DNA of 49,730 bases from contig JACMQL010000044.1 in NCBI GenBank assembly GCA_014377015.1, positions 1-49,730 of the forward strand, read 5' to 3'. A model generated the notes under the pieces. That model saw only the letters and a program-made list of their open reading frames with translations, was not told the origin of the DNA and did no database searches. A program made the position numbers and the translations under genes. The DNA comes from Actinomycetota bacterium (GTDB lineage Bacteria; Actinomycetota; Actinomycetes; Nanopelagicales; Nanopelagicaceae). Below, piece after piece: positions 37,121 to 45,355 of this stretch (position 1 is its first letter; the number at the start of each line of letters is the position of its first letter).

Positions 37121-38017
37121 TTGTCAACTCAAACCTATAAAAAGGGGTCGAGCTGGGCGGCCCTGCCTTGGCTGGGACCCGCATTAATCTTGATTTTCGG
37201 GTTTGTCCTTTGGCCCATGGTAGAACTCTTCTTGATGTCCTTTCGCAAAGTCAGCGTAAGTGGACTGATTAAAGGTTGGGCAGGTTTAGACAATTATCGC
37301 GCGCTTCTCGACAATAGCGACTTGGCGGGGACTCTTAAGCGGACCCTTATCTGGTTAGTTGTGATCGTCTTCTTTACCATGGCAATTTCTTTGCCTTTAG
37401 CGCAACTCATGAACGCAAAATTCAGGGGCCAGAAGTTTCTTCGTTACTCAATTATCGTCCCTTGGGCCGCTTCTCTGGTGATCACCGCTACTTCTTCAAA
37501 ATGGATTCTGGATCCTTACTACGGGATCCTAAATACCATTCTGATTGACCTTCGCATCATCAAGGAACCTATCGATCTTCTCGGCGATCCAAAATCCGCA
37601 TTCATCTGCTTGCTTGTCGTAGGCATATTGGTCTCTCTTCCCTTTACTAGTTACGTACTACTTGCCGGACTTCAGTCGATTCCGCAGGACATATTGGAAG
37701 CAGCGAAGGTGGATGGAGCCGGTCACTGGAAGGGCTATTGGGCAATCATTTTTCCGCTCCTACGTCCTGCATTTCTCGTAGGAGCGGTAATTAACGCGGT
37801 TTACGTCTTCAACAGTTTCCCAATCATTTGGGTTATGACTACTGGAGGGCCAGGATATGAAACGGACACCACAACGACTTTCGCTTACAAGATCGCTTTC
37901 CGCGATCAAGACATCGGACAATCGGCTTCATTAGCTGTTGGGAACTTCCTCATCATTCTCGTCTTCATCATGCTATTTCTTAAACTCTCTAAGTGGAAAG
38001 AACTAGACCAGCAATGA
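37121..38017 (+). CDS. MalF-type sugar ABC transporter permease
   Basis: This inner-membrane permease has 298 residues and about six transmembrane segments. The EAA coupling loop is EAAKVDGAGHWKGYWAIIFPLLRP. LDNYRALL and VFNSFPIIWVMTTGGPG are typical of the MalF/UgpA branch. The start is TTG (37121-37123), with GAGGG four bases upstream. No better start is seen. The stop overlaps the next permease (ATGA). Confidence 0.92.
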   Translation: MSTQTYKKGSSWAALPWLGPALILIFGFVLWPMVELFLMSFRKVSVSGLIKGWAGLDNYRALLDNSDLAGTLKRTLIWLVVIVFFTMAISLPLAQLMNAKFRGQKFLRYSIIVPWAASLVITATSSKWILDPYYGILNTILIDLRIIKEPIDLLGDPKSAFICLLVVGILVSLPFTSYVLLAGLQSIPQDILEAAKVDGAGHWKGYWAIIFPLLRPAFLVGAVINAVYVFNSFPIIWVMTTGGPGYETDTTTTFAYKIAFRDQDIGQSASLAVGNFLIILVFIMLFLKLSKWKELDQQ

Positions 38018-38862
38018 AACTCGATATGGGACACAAGACTAAACGACGAATCTCACAGACTGGGCTATCAGTTCTTGGAATTACAGTCGCACTTCTATTT
38101 CTCTTTCCGTACGTCAGCATGCTCCTGACCGCGGTAAAGCCAAAAAGCGATATCACCGACATCCCTCCGACCTACTTTCCAAAGCATTGGGAGTGGGACA
38201 ATTTCATAAAAGTTTTCCAGGAACTTCCTTTTGGAATGTACATCCGAAGCACCATCCTCATCTCAGTCTCAACGATGATTCTCGGCTTGCTCGCCTCAAT
38301 TCCCGCTGGTTACTACGTCGCCCGCAATAACTTTCGTTTGCGGACACCATTCCTACTTCTTGTTTTGGTTACACAAATGTTTTCGCCCACAACCTTGCTC
38401 ATTGGAATTTACCGAGAAATGTCGAGTCTGCATCTCGTGAACTCTTATTTGGGCTTGATTATTATTAATGCATCTTTCAATTTGGCTTTCTCTGTTTGGA
38501 TTCTCTCCAGCTTCTTCAAGTCCATACCTATCGAGATTGAGGAAGCTGCGGCAATCGATGGTGCGAGTCGGTTCCAAACCTTCAGGAAGATAAGTTTGCC
38601 TCTAGCGCTGCCCGGGATTGTTACTACCGCAATTTTCACCTTTATTGCAGCATGGAATGAGTATGTTGTGGCATACACGTTGGCTAGTTCCCCGAGCAAG
38701 CAACCATTCTCCGTTGGCCTCTCACTTTTGATCGGATACTACGAAGTGAAGTGGAACTACCTATTTGCCGGCTCGCTCATCGCGATAATTCCCGTGTTCA
38801 TTCTCTTCGTTATGATCGAAAAATACTTGGTAAGTGGCCTTACTGCTGGAAGCGTCAAGTGA
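38014..38862 (+). CDS. MalG-type sugar ABC transporter permease
   Basis: This second permease has about six transmembrane segments and 282 residues from the ATG at 38014. That start is chosen for its ATGA overlap with the previous stop; a GTG seven codons upstream is an alternative. The EAA loop is EEAAAIDGASRFQTFRKISLPLALPG, followed by FIAAWNEYVVA as in MalG/UgpE. No ATPase gene accompanies the two permeases, so a shared MsmK/UgpC-type ATPase encoded elsewhere is presumed. The stop overlaps the next gene by GTGA. Confidence 0.92.
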   Translation: MKLDMGHKTKRRISQTGLSVLGITVALLFLFPYVSMLLTAVKPKSDITDIPPTYFPKHWEWDNFIKVFQELPFGMYIRSTILISVSTMILGLLASIPAGYYVARNNFRLRTPFLLLVLVTQMFSPTTLLIGIYREMSSLHLVNSYLGLIIINASFNLAFSVWILSSFFKSIPIEIEEAAAIDGASRFQTFRKISLPLALPGIVTTAIFTFIAAWNEYVVAYTLASSPSKQPFSVGLSLLIGYYEVKWNYLFAGSLIAIIPVFILFVMIEKYLVSGLTAGSVK

Positions 38863-40058
38863 TCCAAGGACGATCCCATTTCTTTGCTTTCCCACACACA
38901 TTTCATCAGCGCGACCACGATCGCGTCATTACAGAACTTCAGGAAGCAGGTGCCACGGGCGTCAATCTTGCACTCAACTATCACGCAAGTCGCGATTTTT
39001 TGCTTCGCCAAGGGCCCTCGCTCGAATATCTAGCTGATGGCTTTCATTACTACAAGCCCGATCTCTCTCAGTATCCGATAGAAGGCATTCGACCGGAGAC
39101 CCGCGACCACTGGCCCACGAGTGATCTGCTTAACGAAGTACTAGATTCTGCCGGGCGCTTGGACTTTGATATCGCCGCGTGGGGAGTTTTTCTGCACAAT
39201 GGTGCGATTGGTAAGGCCCGCCCTGACGCCACCGTGGCGAACGCCTTGGGAAACCATTTTTTGTCAGAGCTCTGCCCATCGAATCTCAGCGTGCAAGGAT
39301 ACGTTCAAGGGCTCGTTACTGACCTTTCCTCGCGTGGAGTCACTTCTATTGCCATTGAATCACTTCACTTTCATGGTGCTCGCCACGGCGAACACCATGA
39401 ACGCTTTTTCCTTGAAATGAGCAAAACCACTGAATTTCTATTTTCGCTTTGCTTTTGTTCCTCTTGCATGGCTGTATTTGAATCCCGAGATGGAAATGCA
39501 GAAGAACTCAAGGTCAGAGTTATCAATGCTCTGCAACCATTTCTGCAAGATACCGATCCTTGGCTTAACGTGAATCTCACTGAAGATTTGTTAAATGAAA
39601 TTGTGGGAGAAAATATTTCCGCATACCTGCGAACACGAGAAGATACTGTAACAAATTTCTATGCGATTGCCCTTGAGATAGCCCACCGCTCTGGCGTAAC
39701 CCTGCGATTAGTGGATCAATCTCCACTATTGGATTATTCAGATAACTACCCCCTGGACTCCAGTTGGCTCGTCGGGCTTGACTTCAAAAGAGTTCAAAAT
39801 TACGTCGATGCCTATGAGCCGCTCATCTACAGGCTCGAAACTTCCCACGTCGAGGAAGTTACTCGTCACTATCAAGAACGAATTGGAACGAAAATAATTC
39901 CAATTCTGCGCCCAACGTATCCGGATAACTTCAGCGAAAAAGGATTACGTGAAAAGGTGGCCACGCTTCGCTCGCTTGGAATTACGGATGTCGATTTTTA
40001 TTTGCTGGACACAATGCGTACTCGCGATCTCAATTGGATTAAAGCGGCTCTAACCTAA
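38859..40058 (+). CDS. Unrecognised TIM-barrel-like protein coupled to the sugar transporter
   Basis: I do not recognise the family with certainty. The start is GTG 38859, which overlaps the permease stop (GTGA) and has GGAAG seven bases upstream, giving 399 residues with no signal peptide. The pattern of alternating short hydrophobic strands and helices (VNLALNYH, DIAAWGVFLHN, GVTSIAIESLHFHGARHGEHHERFF, CFCSSCM, TLRLVDQ, KIIPILRPTY, VDFYLLD) suggests a (beta/alpha)8 glycoside-hydrolase-like fold. The CFCSSC motif resembles the Cys motif in some hydrolase-like barrels. Acidic and histidine residues in IESLHFHG could be catalytic. Context implies action on the imported compound. It overlaps the convergent aminotransferase by four bases. 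Confidence 0.65.
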   Translation: MIQGRSHFFAFPHTFHQRDHDRVITELQEAGATGVNLALNYHASRDFLLRQGPSLEYLADGFHYYKPDLSQYPIEGIRPETRDHWPTSDLLNEVLDSAGRLDFDIAAWGVFLHNGAIGKARPDATVANALGNHFLSELCPSNLSVQGYVQGLVTDLSSRGVTSIAIESLHFHGARHGEHHERFFLEMSKTTEFLFSLCFCSSCMAVFESRDGNAEELKVRVINALQPFLQDTDPWLNVNLTEDLLNEIVGENISAYLRTREDTVTNFYAIALEIAHRSGVTLRLVDQSPLLDYSDNYPLDSSWLVGLDFKRVQNYVDAYEPLIYRLETSHVEEVTRHYQERIGTKIIPILRPTYPDNFSEKGLREKVATLRSLGITDVDFYLLDTMRTRDLNWIKAALT

Positions 40059-41335
40059 ATTCCAGCGTTTAGTACCTCACGTACGATCCCTAACGTGCTC
40101 TCAATATCTTTGATCTCGTGAGCTGAAGAAAGGAACCATGTACCTCTCGGAAGGATTCTCACTCCTCGCTTTAACATCTCAAAACTAAAATTCATGTAAC
40201 GCTCTCGATTGGCTTTCATTGCTGACCGATAGTCCGTTGGACCATGAAGGTCGAAGCGCACATTGAAGACGGCCGGAAAGCCAACCACCTCATGCATGAT
40301 GCCGGCCTTGGTGAACTCTTCACGAAGGCCTTCGATCAATAATGTTCCGGTTTTATCGATTGCTAAATGTGTTGATCCGCTGGCAATCTCCTTTAGCGTC
40401 GCCACAGTTGCGGCCATGGATATCGCCTGAGTGTTGTACGTTCCGCCATGCATCACTCGGCCCGTGCCCACTAAATCCATGAATTCACGTCGACCCACGA
40501 TCGCGGCAACAGCAAATCCGTTCGCAAGAGCCTTACCTAAAATTGTGAGATCAGGAGTGACTTTTAAGCGAGCTTGAGCCCCACCAGGGGCAACACGGAA
40601 TCCTGTAATAACTTCATCGAAAATTAATAGGGTTCCGTATTTATCGCATAACTCCCGCACTCGCTCAAGATAACCAGCACGTGGCAAAACCCCGCCAGTG
40701 TTAAACATGATGGGTTCCATGATGATTCCCGCAATCTCACCACTCTTCAAATACTCCTCCAGGACTTCGGCGTCATTCCACGGAAGCACCACAAGATTGT
40801 CACCCGGTTCTTGACCCTCAGTCCCAGCGACGGGAATAGGTTTTAGCGGATCACCGGCCATAGCAATATCCGGCGCCACACTCCACAACACGTTATCAAA
40901 CCAGCCGTGATAGTGACCTTCAAACTTAATTATCTTCATGCGCTTTGTGGCGGCGCGCGCAATTCTGAAAGCGACCTGTACTGCTTCAGATCCCGATGAG
41001 GCGAATCGAACTAACTCAGCTGATGGAACAAGTTCAGTGACCAAACGGGCGGCTTCATATTCCAAAGGAGTTTGACCAGCAACCAATAAACTCACGTCAA
41101 GTTGATTCTTTGCGGCTTCAATGACGCTGTGTGGGCTATGCCCGAGAATCATCGGGCCCATTCCCAGGAAGTAATCAATTAATTCATTTCCGTCAATATC
41201 AGTTAAGCGACAACCGTGGGCAGAGGTGAAGACCAAAGGGTTTGGTCGCAGCCCAGTCCGATACCCGCTATTCACGCCACCCGCCACATAAGCGGAACCT
41301 TCATCTACCGCACGCTTGGACCCAATAAAATCCAC
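40055..41335 (-). CDS. Class III PLP aminotransferase (glutamate-1-semialdehyde aminomutase-like)
   Basis: This is a fold-type I aminotransferase of 426 residues. The start is GTG 41333-41335, with GGGGAG five bases upstream. It contains FASSGSEAVQVAFRIARAAT (PLP phosphate site), HYHGW, IFDEVITGFRVAPGGAQ and the PLP lysine in ILGKALANGF. It resembles HemL, but the gene stands in a catabolic cluster with IclR, MlrC and D-aminoacylases rather than with haem genes. A role in amino-group transfer from an unusual amino acid or amino sugar is more likely than in haem synthesis. The gene is divergent from iclR. Confidence 0.88.
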   Translation of the reverse strand: MDFIGSKRAVDEGSAYVAGGVNSGYRTGLRPNPLVFTSAHGCRLTDIDGNELIDYFLGMGPMILGHSPHSVIEAAKNQLDVSLLVAGQTPLEYEAARLVTELVPSAELVRFASSGSEAVQVAFRIARAATKRMKIIKFEGHYHGWFDNVLWSVAPDIAMAGDPLKPIPVAGTEGQEPGDNLVVLPWNDAEVLEEYLKSGEIAGIIMEPIMFNTGGVLPRAGYLERVRELCDKYGTLLIFDEVITGFRVAPGGAQARLKVTPDLTILGKALANGFAVAAIVGRREFMDLVGTGRVMHGGTYNTQAISMAATVATLKEIASGSTHLAIDKTGTLLIEGLREEFTKAGIMHEVVGFPAVFNVRFDLHGPTDYRSAMKANRERYMNFSFEMLKRGVRILPRGTWFLSSAHEIKDIESTLGIVREVLNAGI

Positions 41336-41384
41336 GAATTCTCCCCGATAAATCCACGATATGAAATAGAACTTACGAACAATG

Positions 41385-41413
41385 AGCGTATTAGATAGGT
41401 TCAGCCCACGCAA
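41385..41413 (-). promoter_or_regulatory. Candidate aminotransferase promoter in the iclR divergent region
   Basis: On the minus strand TTGCGT (41408-41413) and TACGCT (41385-41390, TANNNT) are 17 bases apart and would start transcription about 43 bases before the aminotransferase GTG. A small palindrome ATAC-G-GTAT (41420-41428) lies just upstream, towards iclR, and is a possible IclR site. Confidence 0.35.
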
Positions 41414-41471
41414 AGATTTATACGGTATGTGAAACTAGGCCGTCGAGGTAATCTCGAAAGGAGTTCTGAAG

Positions 41472-42245
41472 TTGGCAGAGTCTGAAAAAGCACACAGAGA
41501 TGACGTTGGCGTCCTAGTTAAAGCGATGACTCTCCTGGTGACATTAGCCGAAGGGTCGCAGTCCGTCGTACAACTATCCAAGCGCACCGGAATAAGTAAA
41601 CCTGGCGTATACAGAATCTTGAAAACTCTCGACAAAGGCGGATTCGTCGTTAAAGACTCTGTTCGCAAGGAGTACAACCTCGGACCAGCATTTATCGGAT
41701 TGGCTAGATCCACGCACAACTCTTCCGGACTCATTAGGGCCGTGCGTCCTACCTTGCGGGAAATCCATGAGAAATTTAATGAAACCGTAAATCTTGGCGT
41801 ACTCAACCATGGGAAGGTTATCTATCTAGACACGATCGAATCACGACAAAGACTCCGAGTCACTGTTCCCATCACAACTGAAGATAATGCCCATGCCACA
41901 GCGCTCGGCAAGGCGATACTTTCTGCGATGCCCAGAGAACTCGCGCTCGAAGTCATCAATGAAAGTACTTTGTCAAAGCGAACCAAGAACACCCTCGTCT
42001 CATTAGAAGAACTCATAGACGCTACCCAAAAGAGCCACACCTTGGGATACGCGATTGATAACGAAGAAGATGAAATCGGCTTTAGATGTGTTGCGGCACC
42101 GATTCTTAACTCGAAAGGTATCCCCATTGGTGCAATTAGCCTCACCGCACCTACGTCACGGTGGTCGCTTGAGGACTTTGCGGAAATTGGCGAATACTTG
42201 AAGAAATCAACATTTGATCTACGAAAAACGATTCCCAATTTATAA
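41472..42245 (+). CDS. IclR-family transcriptional regulator
   Basis: This DNA-binding repressor/activator has 257 residues. The N-terminal winged helix-turn-helix (VQLSKRTGISKPGVYRILKTLDKGGFV, residues about 33-60) is followed by the IclR effector domain, with VNLGVLNHGKVIYLDTIESRQRLRV, AHATALGKAILSAMP and GFRCVAAPILNSKGIPIGAISLTAP. The start is TTG (41472-41474) with AAGGAG eight bases upstream. It is adjacent to and divergent from the aminotransferase and 25 bases before mlrC, so it is the likely local regulator of the catabolic cluster. The ligand is unknown. Confidence 0.92.
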   Translation: MAESEKAHRDDVGVLVKAMTLLVTLAEGSQSVVQLSKRTGISKPGVYRILKTLDKGGFVVKDSVRKEYNLGPAFIGLARSTHNSSGLIRAVRPTLREIHEKFNETVNLGVLNHGKVIYLDTIESRQRLRVTVPITTEDNAHATALGKAILSAMPRELALEVINESTLSKRTKNTLVSLEELIDATQKSHTLGYAIDNEEDEIGFRCVAAPILNSKGIPIGAISLTAPTSRWSLEDFAEIGEYLKKSTFDLRKTIPNL

Positions 42246-42270
42246 AACCACTTCCAGAGGAGATCGACGA

Positions 42271-43755
42271 ATGCGCGTAGCCATTGCTGGGTTTCAACAC
42301 GAGTCCAACTCTTTCGCAAGTACGCCTGCAACTCTGGACAAATGGAAGGAAGCAGGAATTCTCTACGGAGATGACATTCGACGTGAATATGAGGATTCCC
42401 GCGCCACTATTGCTGGGATTCTCGGCAGACTAAGGGACGAAAAAGATATAGAAATTGTCCCACTCGTTTTTTCGCGTTTGACCCCAATGGGTCCTCTGAC
42501 GGTGGAAGCAACCGAATTTCTCATGAGTGAAATCCTCAGACTGATTGAGGAAGAAGGGCCGTGGGATGCTGTATTCCTCGCGCAACACGGAGCAGCGGTC
42601 TCTGACAAGTATCTCGATGCCGATGGCGAAATAGCTGAGCAAACTCGTCAGCTTGTCGGACCTGACGTTCTAATTGTTACGAATTTAGATATGCACGCGA
42701 ATATCTCAAAAAAGGTGGTGGCCAACTCAGACATCGTCAAGGTGTATCAAACCAATCCACACCTGGATACTTATGAACGCGCATACGAGAGCGCAGACTT
42801 GCTGCTTAAATGTTTACGTAAGGAAATTGTGCCCACCAGTTTCATCGCGACACCGCCACTAGTGGCAAATATTTTGAAACAAGGCACAAGCGATCCGGTA
42901 ATGACAGACCTACTTACAATGGCTGCTCAGGAAGCAAAACGACCCGGCGTGTTATCAGTAAGCGTGGTAGAAGGTTATCCCTACTCAGATGTGCCACAGA
43001 TGGGTATGACTTTTTTGGCAATCACGAACAACGATCCGGCCCTCGCACAGGAAGTGGCGGAGAACATTTCTCGCTATGCGTGGTCTTTGCGTGAAGAACT
43101 AAATGGTGTTGCGACATCGACGGAAGTCGCACTAGTTGAAGCAAGCAACTCAATGGAATTCCCCGTGGTTCTTTTTGATGTGGGCGATAACGTTTACGCT
43201 GGAACAACGGGTGATTCGACTTTCGTCTTACAGGCATCACGCAAGTTGGGTATTACTGGCTTGATGCAGGCTATTTATGATCCAACGATTGTGGCCGAAA
43301 TATCTCCGCTAGGAATCGGTGCTCATGTTGATGTCATGGTCGGAGGGAAAATGGACGACATGCATGGGGAACCATTTCATATTAAAGGTGTCATTACATC
43401 GATTACGGATGGAAAATATGCAGAAACAAAACCGTCTCACGGTGGTTTCTTGAATTACGATGACGGTCTCAGTCTTGCAATCGCGACCGATGACGGCAAC
43501 AACTTCTTGCTTACTTCTTTGCCTGCTGGATCCAATTCGCTACTCCAATTTCGGTCTGCAGGGTTAGAACCACTGGATCAGAAGATAATTGTTGTCAAAG
43601 GCGTTCACTCGCCACGGCCCGCGTATGAGTCAATCGCCAAGAAAATCTACTGGTTATCGACGGGTGGAGCCTCCACAGCCGACCTAAGTAATTTCAACTA
43701 CAAACACCGTCGGATACCGCTGTACCCATTCGAGCTAACTACTGAGTGGAGTTAG
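42271..43755 (+). CDS. MlrC-family (M81) metallopeptidase-like protein
   Basis: This protein has 494 residues and the full family architecture. The N-terminal MlrC domain contains MRVAIAGFQHESNSFA, LAQHGAAVSDKYLDADGEI, TNLDMHANIS and QTNPHLDTYERA, whose Asp/His residues are the presumed zinc ligands. The C-terminal domain contains FDVGDNVYAGTTGDST and GAHVDVMVGGKMD. The named member hydrolyses linearised microcystin in microcystin-degrading sphingomonads, but most relatives have unknown peptide or amide substrates. GAGGAG is eight bases before the ATG. It follows iclR and overlaps the convergent D-aminoacylase gene by 17 bases. Confidence 0.88.
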   Translation: MRVAIAGFQHESNSFASTPATLDKWKEAGILYGDDIRREYEDSRATIAGILGRLRDEKDIEIVPLVFSRLTPMGPLTVEATEFLMSEILRLIEEEGPWDAVFLAQHGAAVSDKYLDADGEIAEQTRQLVGPDVLIVTNLDMHANISKKVVANSDIVKVYQTNPHLDTYERAYESADLLLKCLRKEIVPTSFIATPPLVANILKQGTSDPVMTDLLTMAAQEAKRPGVLSVSVVEGYPYSDVPQMGMTFLAITNNDPALAQEVAENISRYAWSLREELNGVATSTEVALVEASNSMEFPVVLFDVGDNVYAGTTGDSTFVLQASRKLGITGLMQAIYDPTIVAEISPLGIGAHVDVMVGGKMDDMHGEPFHIKGVITSITDGKYAETKPSHGGFLNYDDGLSLAIATDDGNNFLLTSLPAGSNSLLQFRSAGLEPLDQKIIVVKGVHSPRPAYESIAKKIYWLSTGGASTADLSNFNYKHRRIPLYPFELTTEWS

Positions 43756-45346
43756 CGTTTAGAACTTTCCCACTTCTTGCTTGCGTTTGGACTTTTCGTT
43801 CAATCGCGATTTCCCCATTGACGATGACAAATTCAATTCCCTCTGGTCCTTGATTGGGAGCGACGAACGTCGCTAAGTCGCACACGGTCGCGGGGTCGAA
43901 GACAACAATGTCGGCAGCCTTGCCTACTTCCAAAGTTCCACGATCATGAATCCTGAAATGTTGGGAAGCCATTCCCGTCATTTTGTAAATCGCTGTCTCT
44001 AATGGCATATCACCAAGTTCACGAACCAAACGAGAGAGTGCCCGAACGCTGGCGCCAAAAGAACGAGGGTGCGGGATTTTTCCACGTTGATCGAAAGGGA
44101 ATGCAGAACCATCCGAGCAAATCATAGATCGGGAAGAGCGAGCAAATGTCCGCATATCCTCTTCGGAACGATAGAAAAGAACGACCATAACGCCATTACC
44201 TCCTAGCCGGCACAACTCAAGAGTCAGCAATTCTGGTGTTATGGACAACGATTTCGCGGCCTCTGCAATACTTTTTCCAGCAGGCAAACCCAGCAATCCG
44301 TCCGTGCGTGCCAACAAGACCCGATCCCAAAACCACGGAATCAAATTAGCGGACCAGCCTTTAGCTACATCTGACTCTGCTCGACTCATCACGATCGGAT
44401 CAGCAAGGCGAGCGCTCATTGCTTCAACTCCGCCTTCTTGAACCCATGCCGGTAAGTATTGTGTCAATGCCGAACTAGACGCGTTATATGGATAGACGTC
44501 GAAGCGCGCATCAAGACCTGATGATTGCTCGGCCTCAAAATACTCGACCCACCTACCTGCTTGACCCCATAGTTGTGGATCATTGATTGCGGCATGTGAG
44601 TACTGGATACGAACTCCGCTTTTTCTGGAGAGTTCGAAAGCTTCCTTAAGTGGTCCAGTGAACTGATCTTCTCCCAAAATGTCGTAGTCGCGCGCATGAG
44701 ATGTATAGATCCGTTTGTGGGATTCCAACACTTTGCAGAGTTCAACTAACTCATCAAATGAGGCATAGCGCGAAGGCACATACGTTAGGCCCGTCGACAT
44801 TCCGAATGCACCCTGTACTAACATTTTTGAAAGGAGTTGGTTCATTTTTTCTTGCTCGTCTTTATTTGCATGATCTTCCTTTAACCCCATCGCTGCAATT
44901 CGAAGTGCACCATGTCCGACCAGTGGGGCAATATTGAGCGCGATTCCTTGCGATTGCATAACCTGCCTGTATTCATTTAGATCGGTCCAGTTTGGATCAA
45001 TTCGGTCATCGCCAATTCCAACCAGCAAATCAGCATGAAGCTCTTTAAACTCGGGATTAATCGGAAACGCACCGAAAGAGCAATTCCCGGTTACTTCCGT
45101 CGTCACGCCTTGGAAAATCTTGCTTTCGCCACGTCCATCAAGAAAAAGACTGATATCAGAATGAGTGTGAACATCAATGAATCCGGGAGAAATAGCGTGA
45201 TCGGGAAGGTTGATGTACTTCTTCGCCTCAATCGAATCCGCTCCGATGTACGTGATGAACCCATCCTTCACGCCCAGATATTTTTGTTCTGGGCTATTGC
45301 CAAGCCCGTCGTAGATCCACCCATAAAGTGAGAAATCAGCGCTCAC
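43739..45346 (-). CDS. N-acyl-D-amino-acid deacylase (D-aminoacylase), copy 1
   Basis: This amidohydrolase has 535 residues. Metal-binding features of D-aminoacylases are present: HTHSD near residue 60, the cysteine in EVTGNCSFG, histidines in YTSHARDYD and IQYSHAAIN, and the aspartate in MICSDGSAF. The C-terminal HPRSFGASVRAL, IYKMTGMASQHFRI and GKAADIVVFDPAT are typical. It would release D-amino acids from N-acyl derivatives. The GTG start lies nine bases after the stop of the second copy, with AGGGG upstream. Its 3' end overlaps that of mlrC. Confidence 0.88.
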   Translation of the reverse strand: MSADFSLYGWIYDGLGNSPEQKYLGVKDGFITYIGADSIEAKKYINLPDHAISPGFIDVHTHSDISLFLDGRGESKIFQGVTTEVTGNCSFGAFPINPEFKELHADLLVGIGDDRIDPNWTDLNEYRQVMQSQGIALNIAPLVGHGALRIAAMGLKEDHANKDEQEKMNQLLSKMLVQGAFGMSTGLTYVPSRYASFDELVELCKVLESHKRIYTSHARDYDILGEDQFTGPLKEAFELSRKSGVRIQYSHAAINDPQLWGQAGRWVEYFEAEQSSGLDARFDVYPYNASSSALTQYLPAWVQEGGVEAMSARLADPIVMSRAESDVAKGWSANLIPWFWDRVLLARTDGLLGLPAGKSIAEAAKSLSITPELLTLELCRLGGNGVMVVLFYRSEEDMRTFARSSRSMICSDGSAFPFDQRGKIPHPRSFGASVRALSRLVRELGDMPLETAIYKMTGMASQHFRIHDRGTLEVGKAADIVVFDPATVCDLATFVAPNQGPEGIEFVIVNGEIAIERKVQTQARSGKVLNANSTQ

Positions 45347-45355
45347 CTCACACCC

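Noticed and set aside
40055-41335. Annotation of the aminotransferase as HemL (haem synthesis)
   Set aside because: It is related to glutamate-1-semialdehyde aminomutase but stands in a catabolic cluster with an IclR regulator. The haem assignment would need genome-wide evidence.
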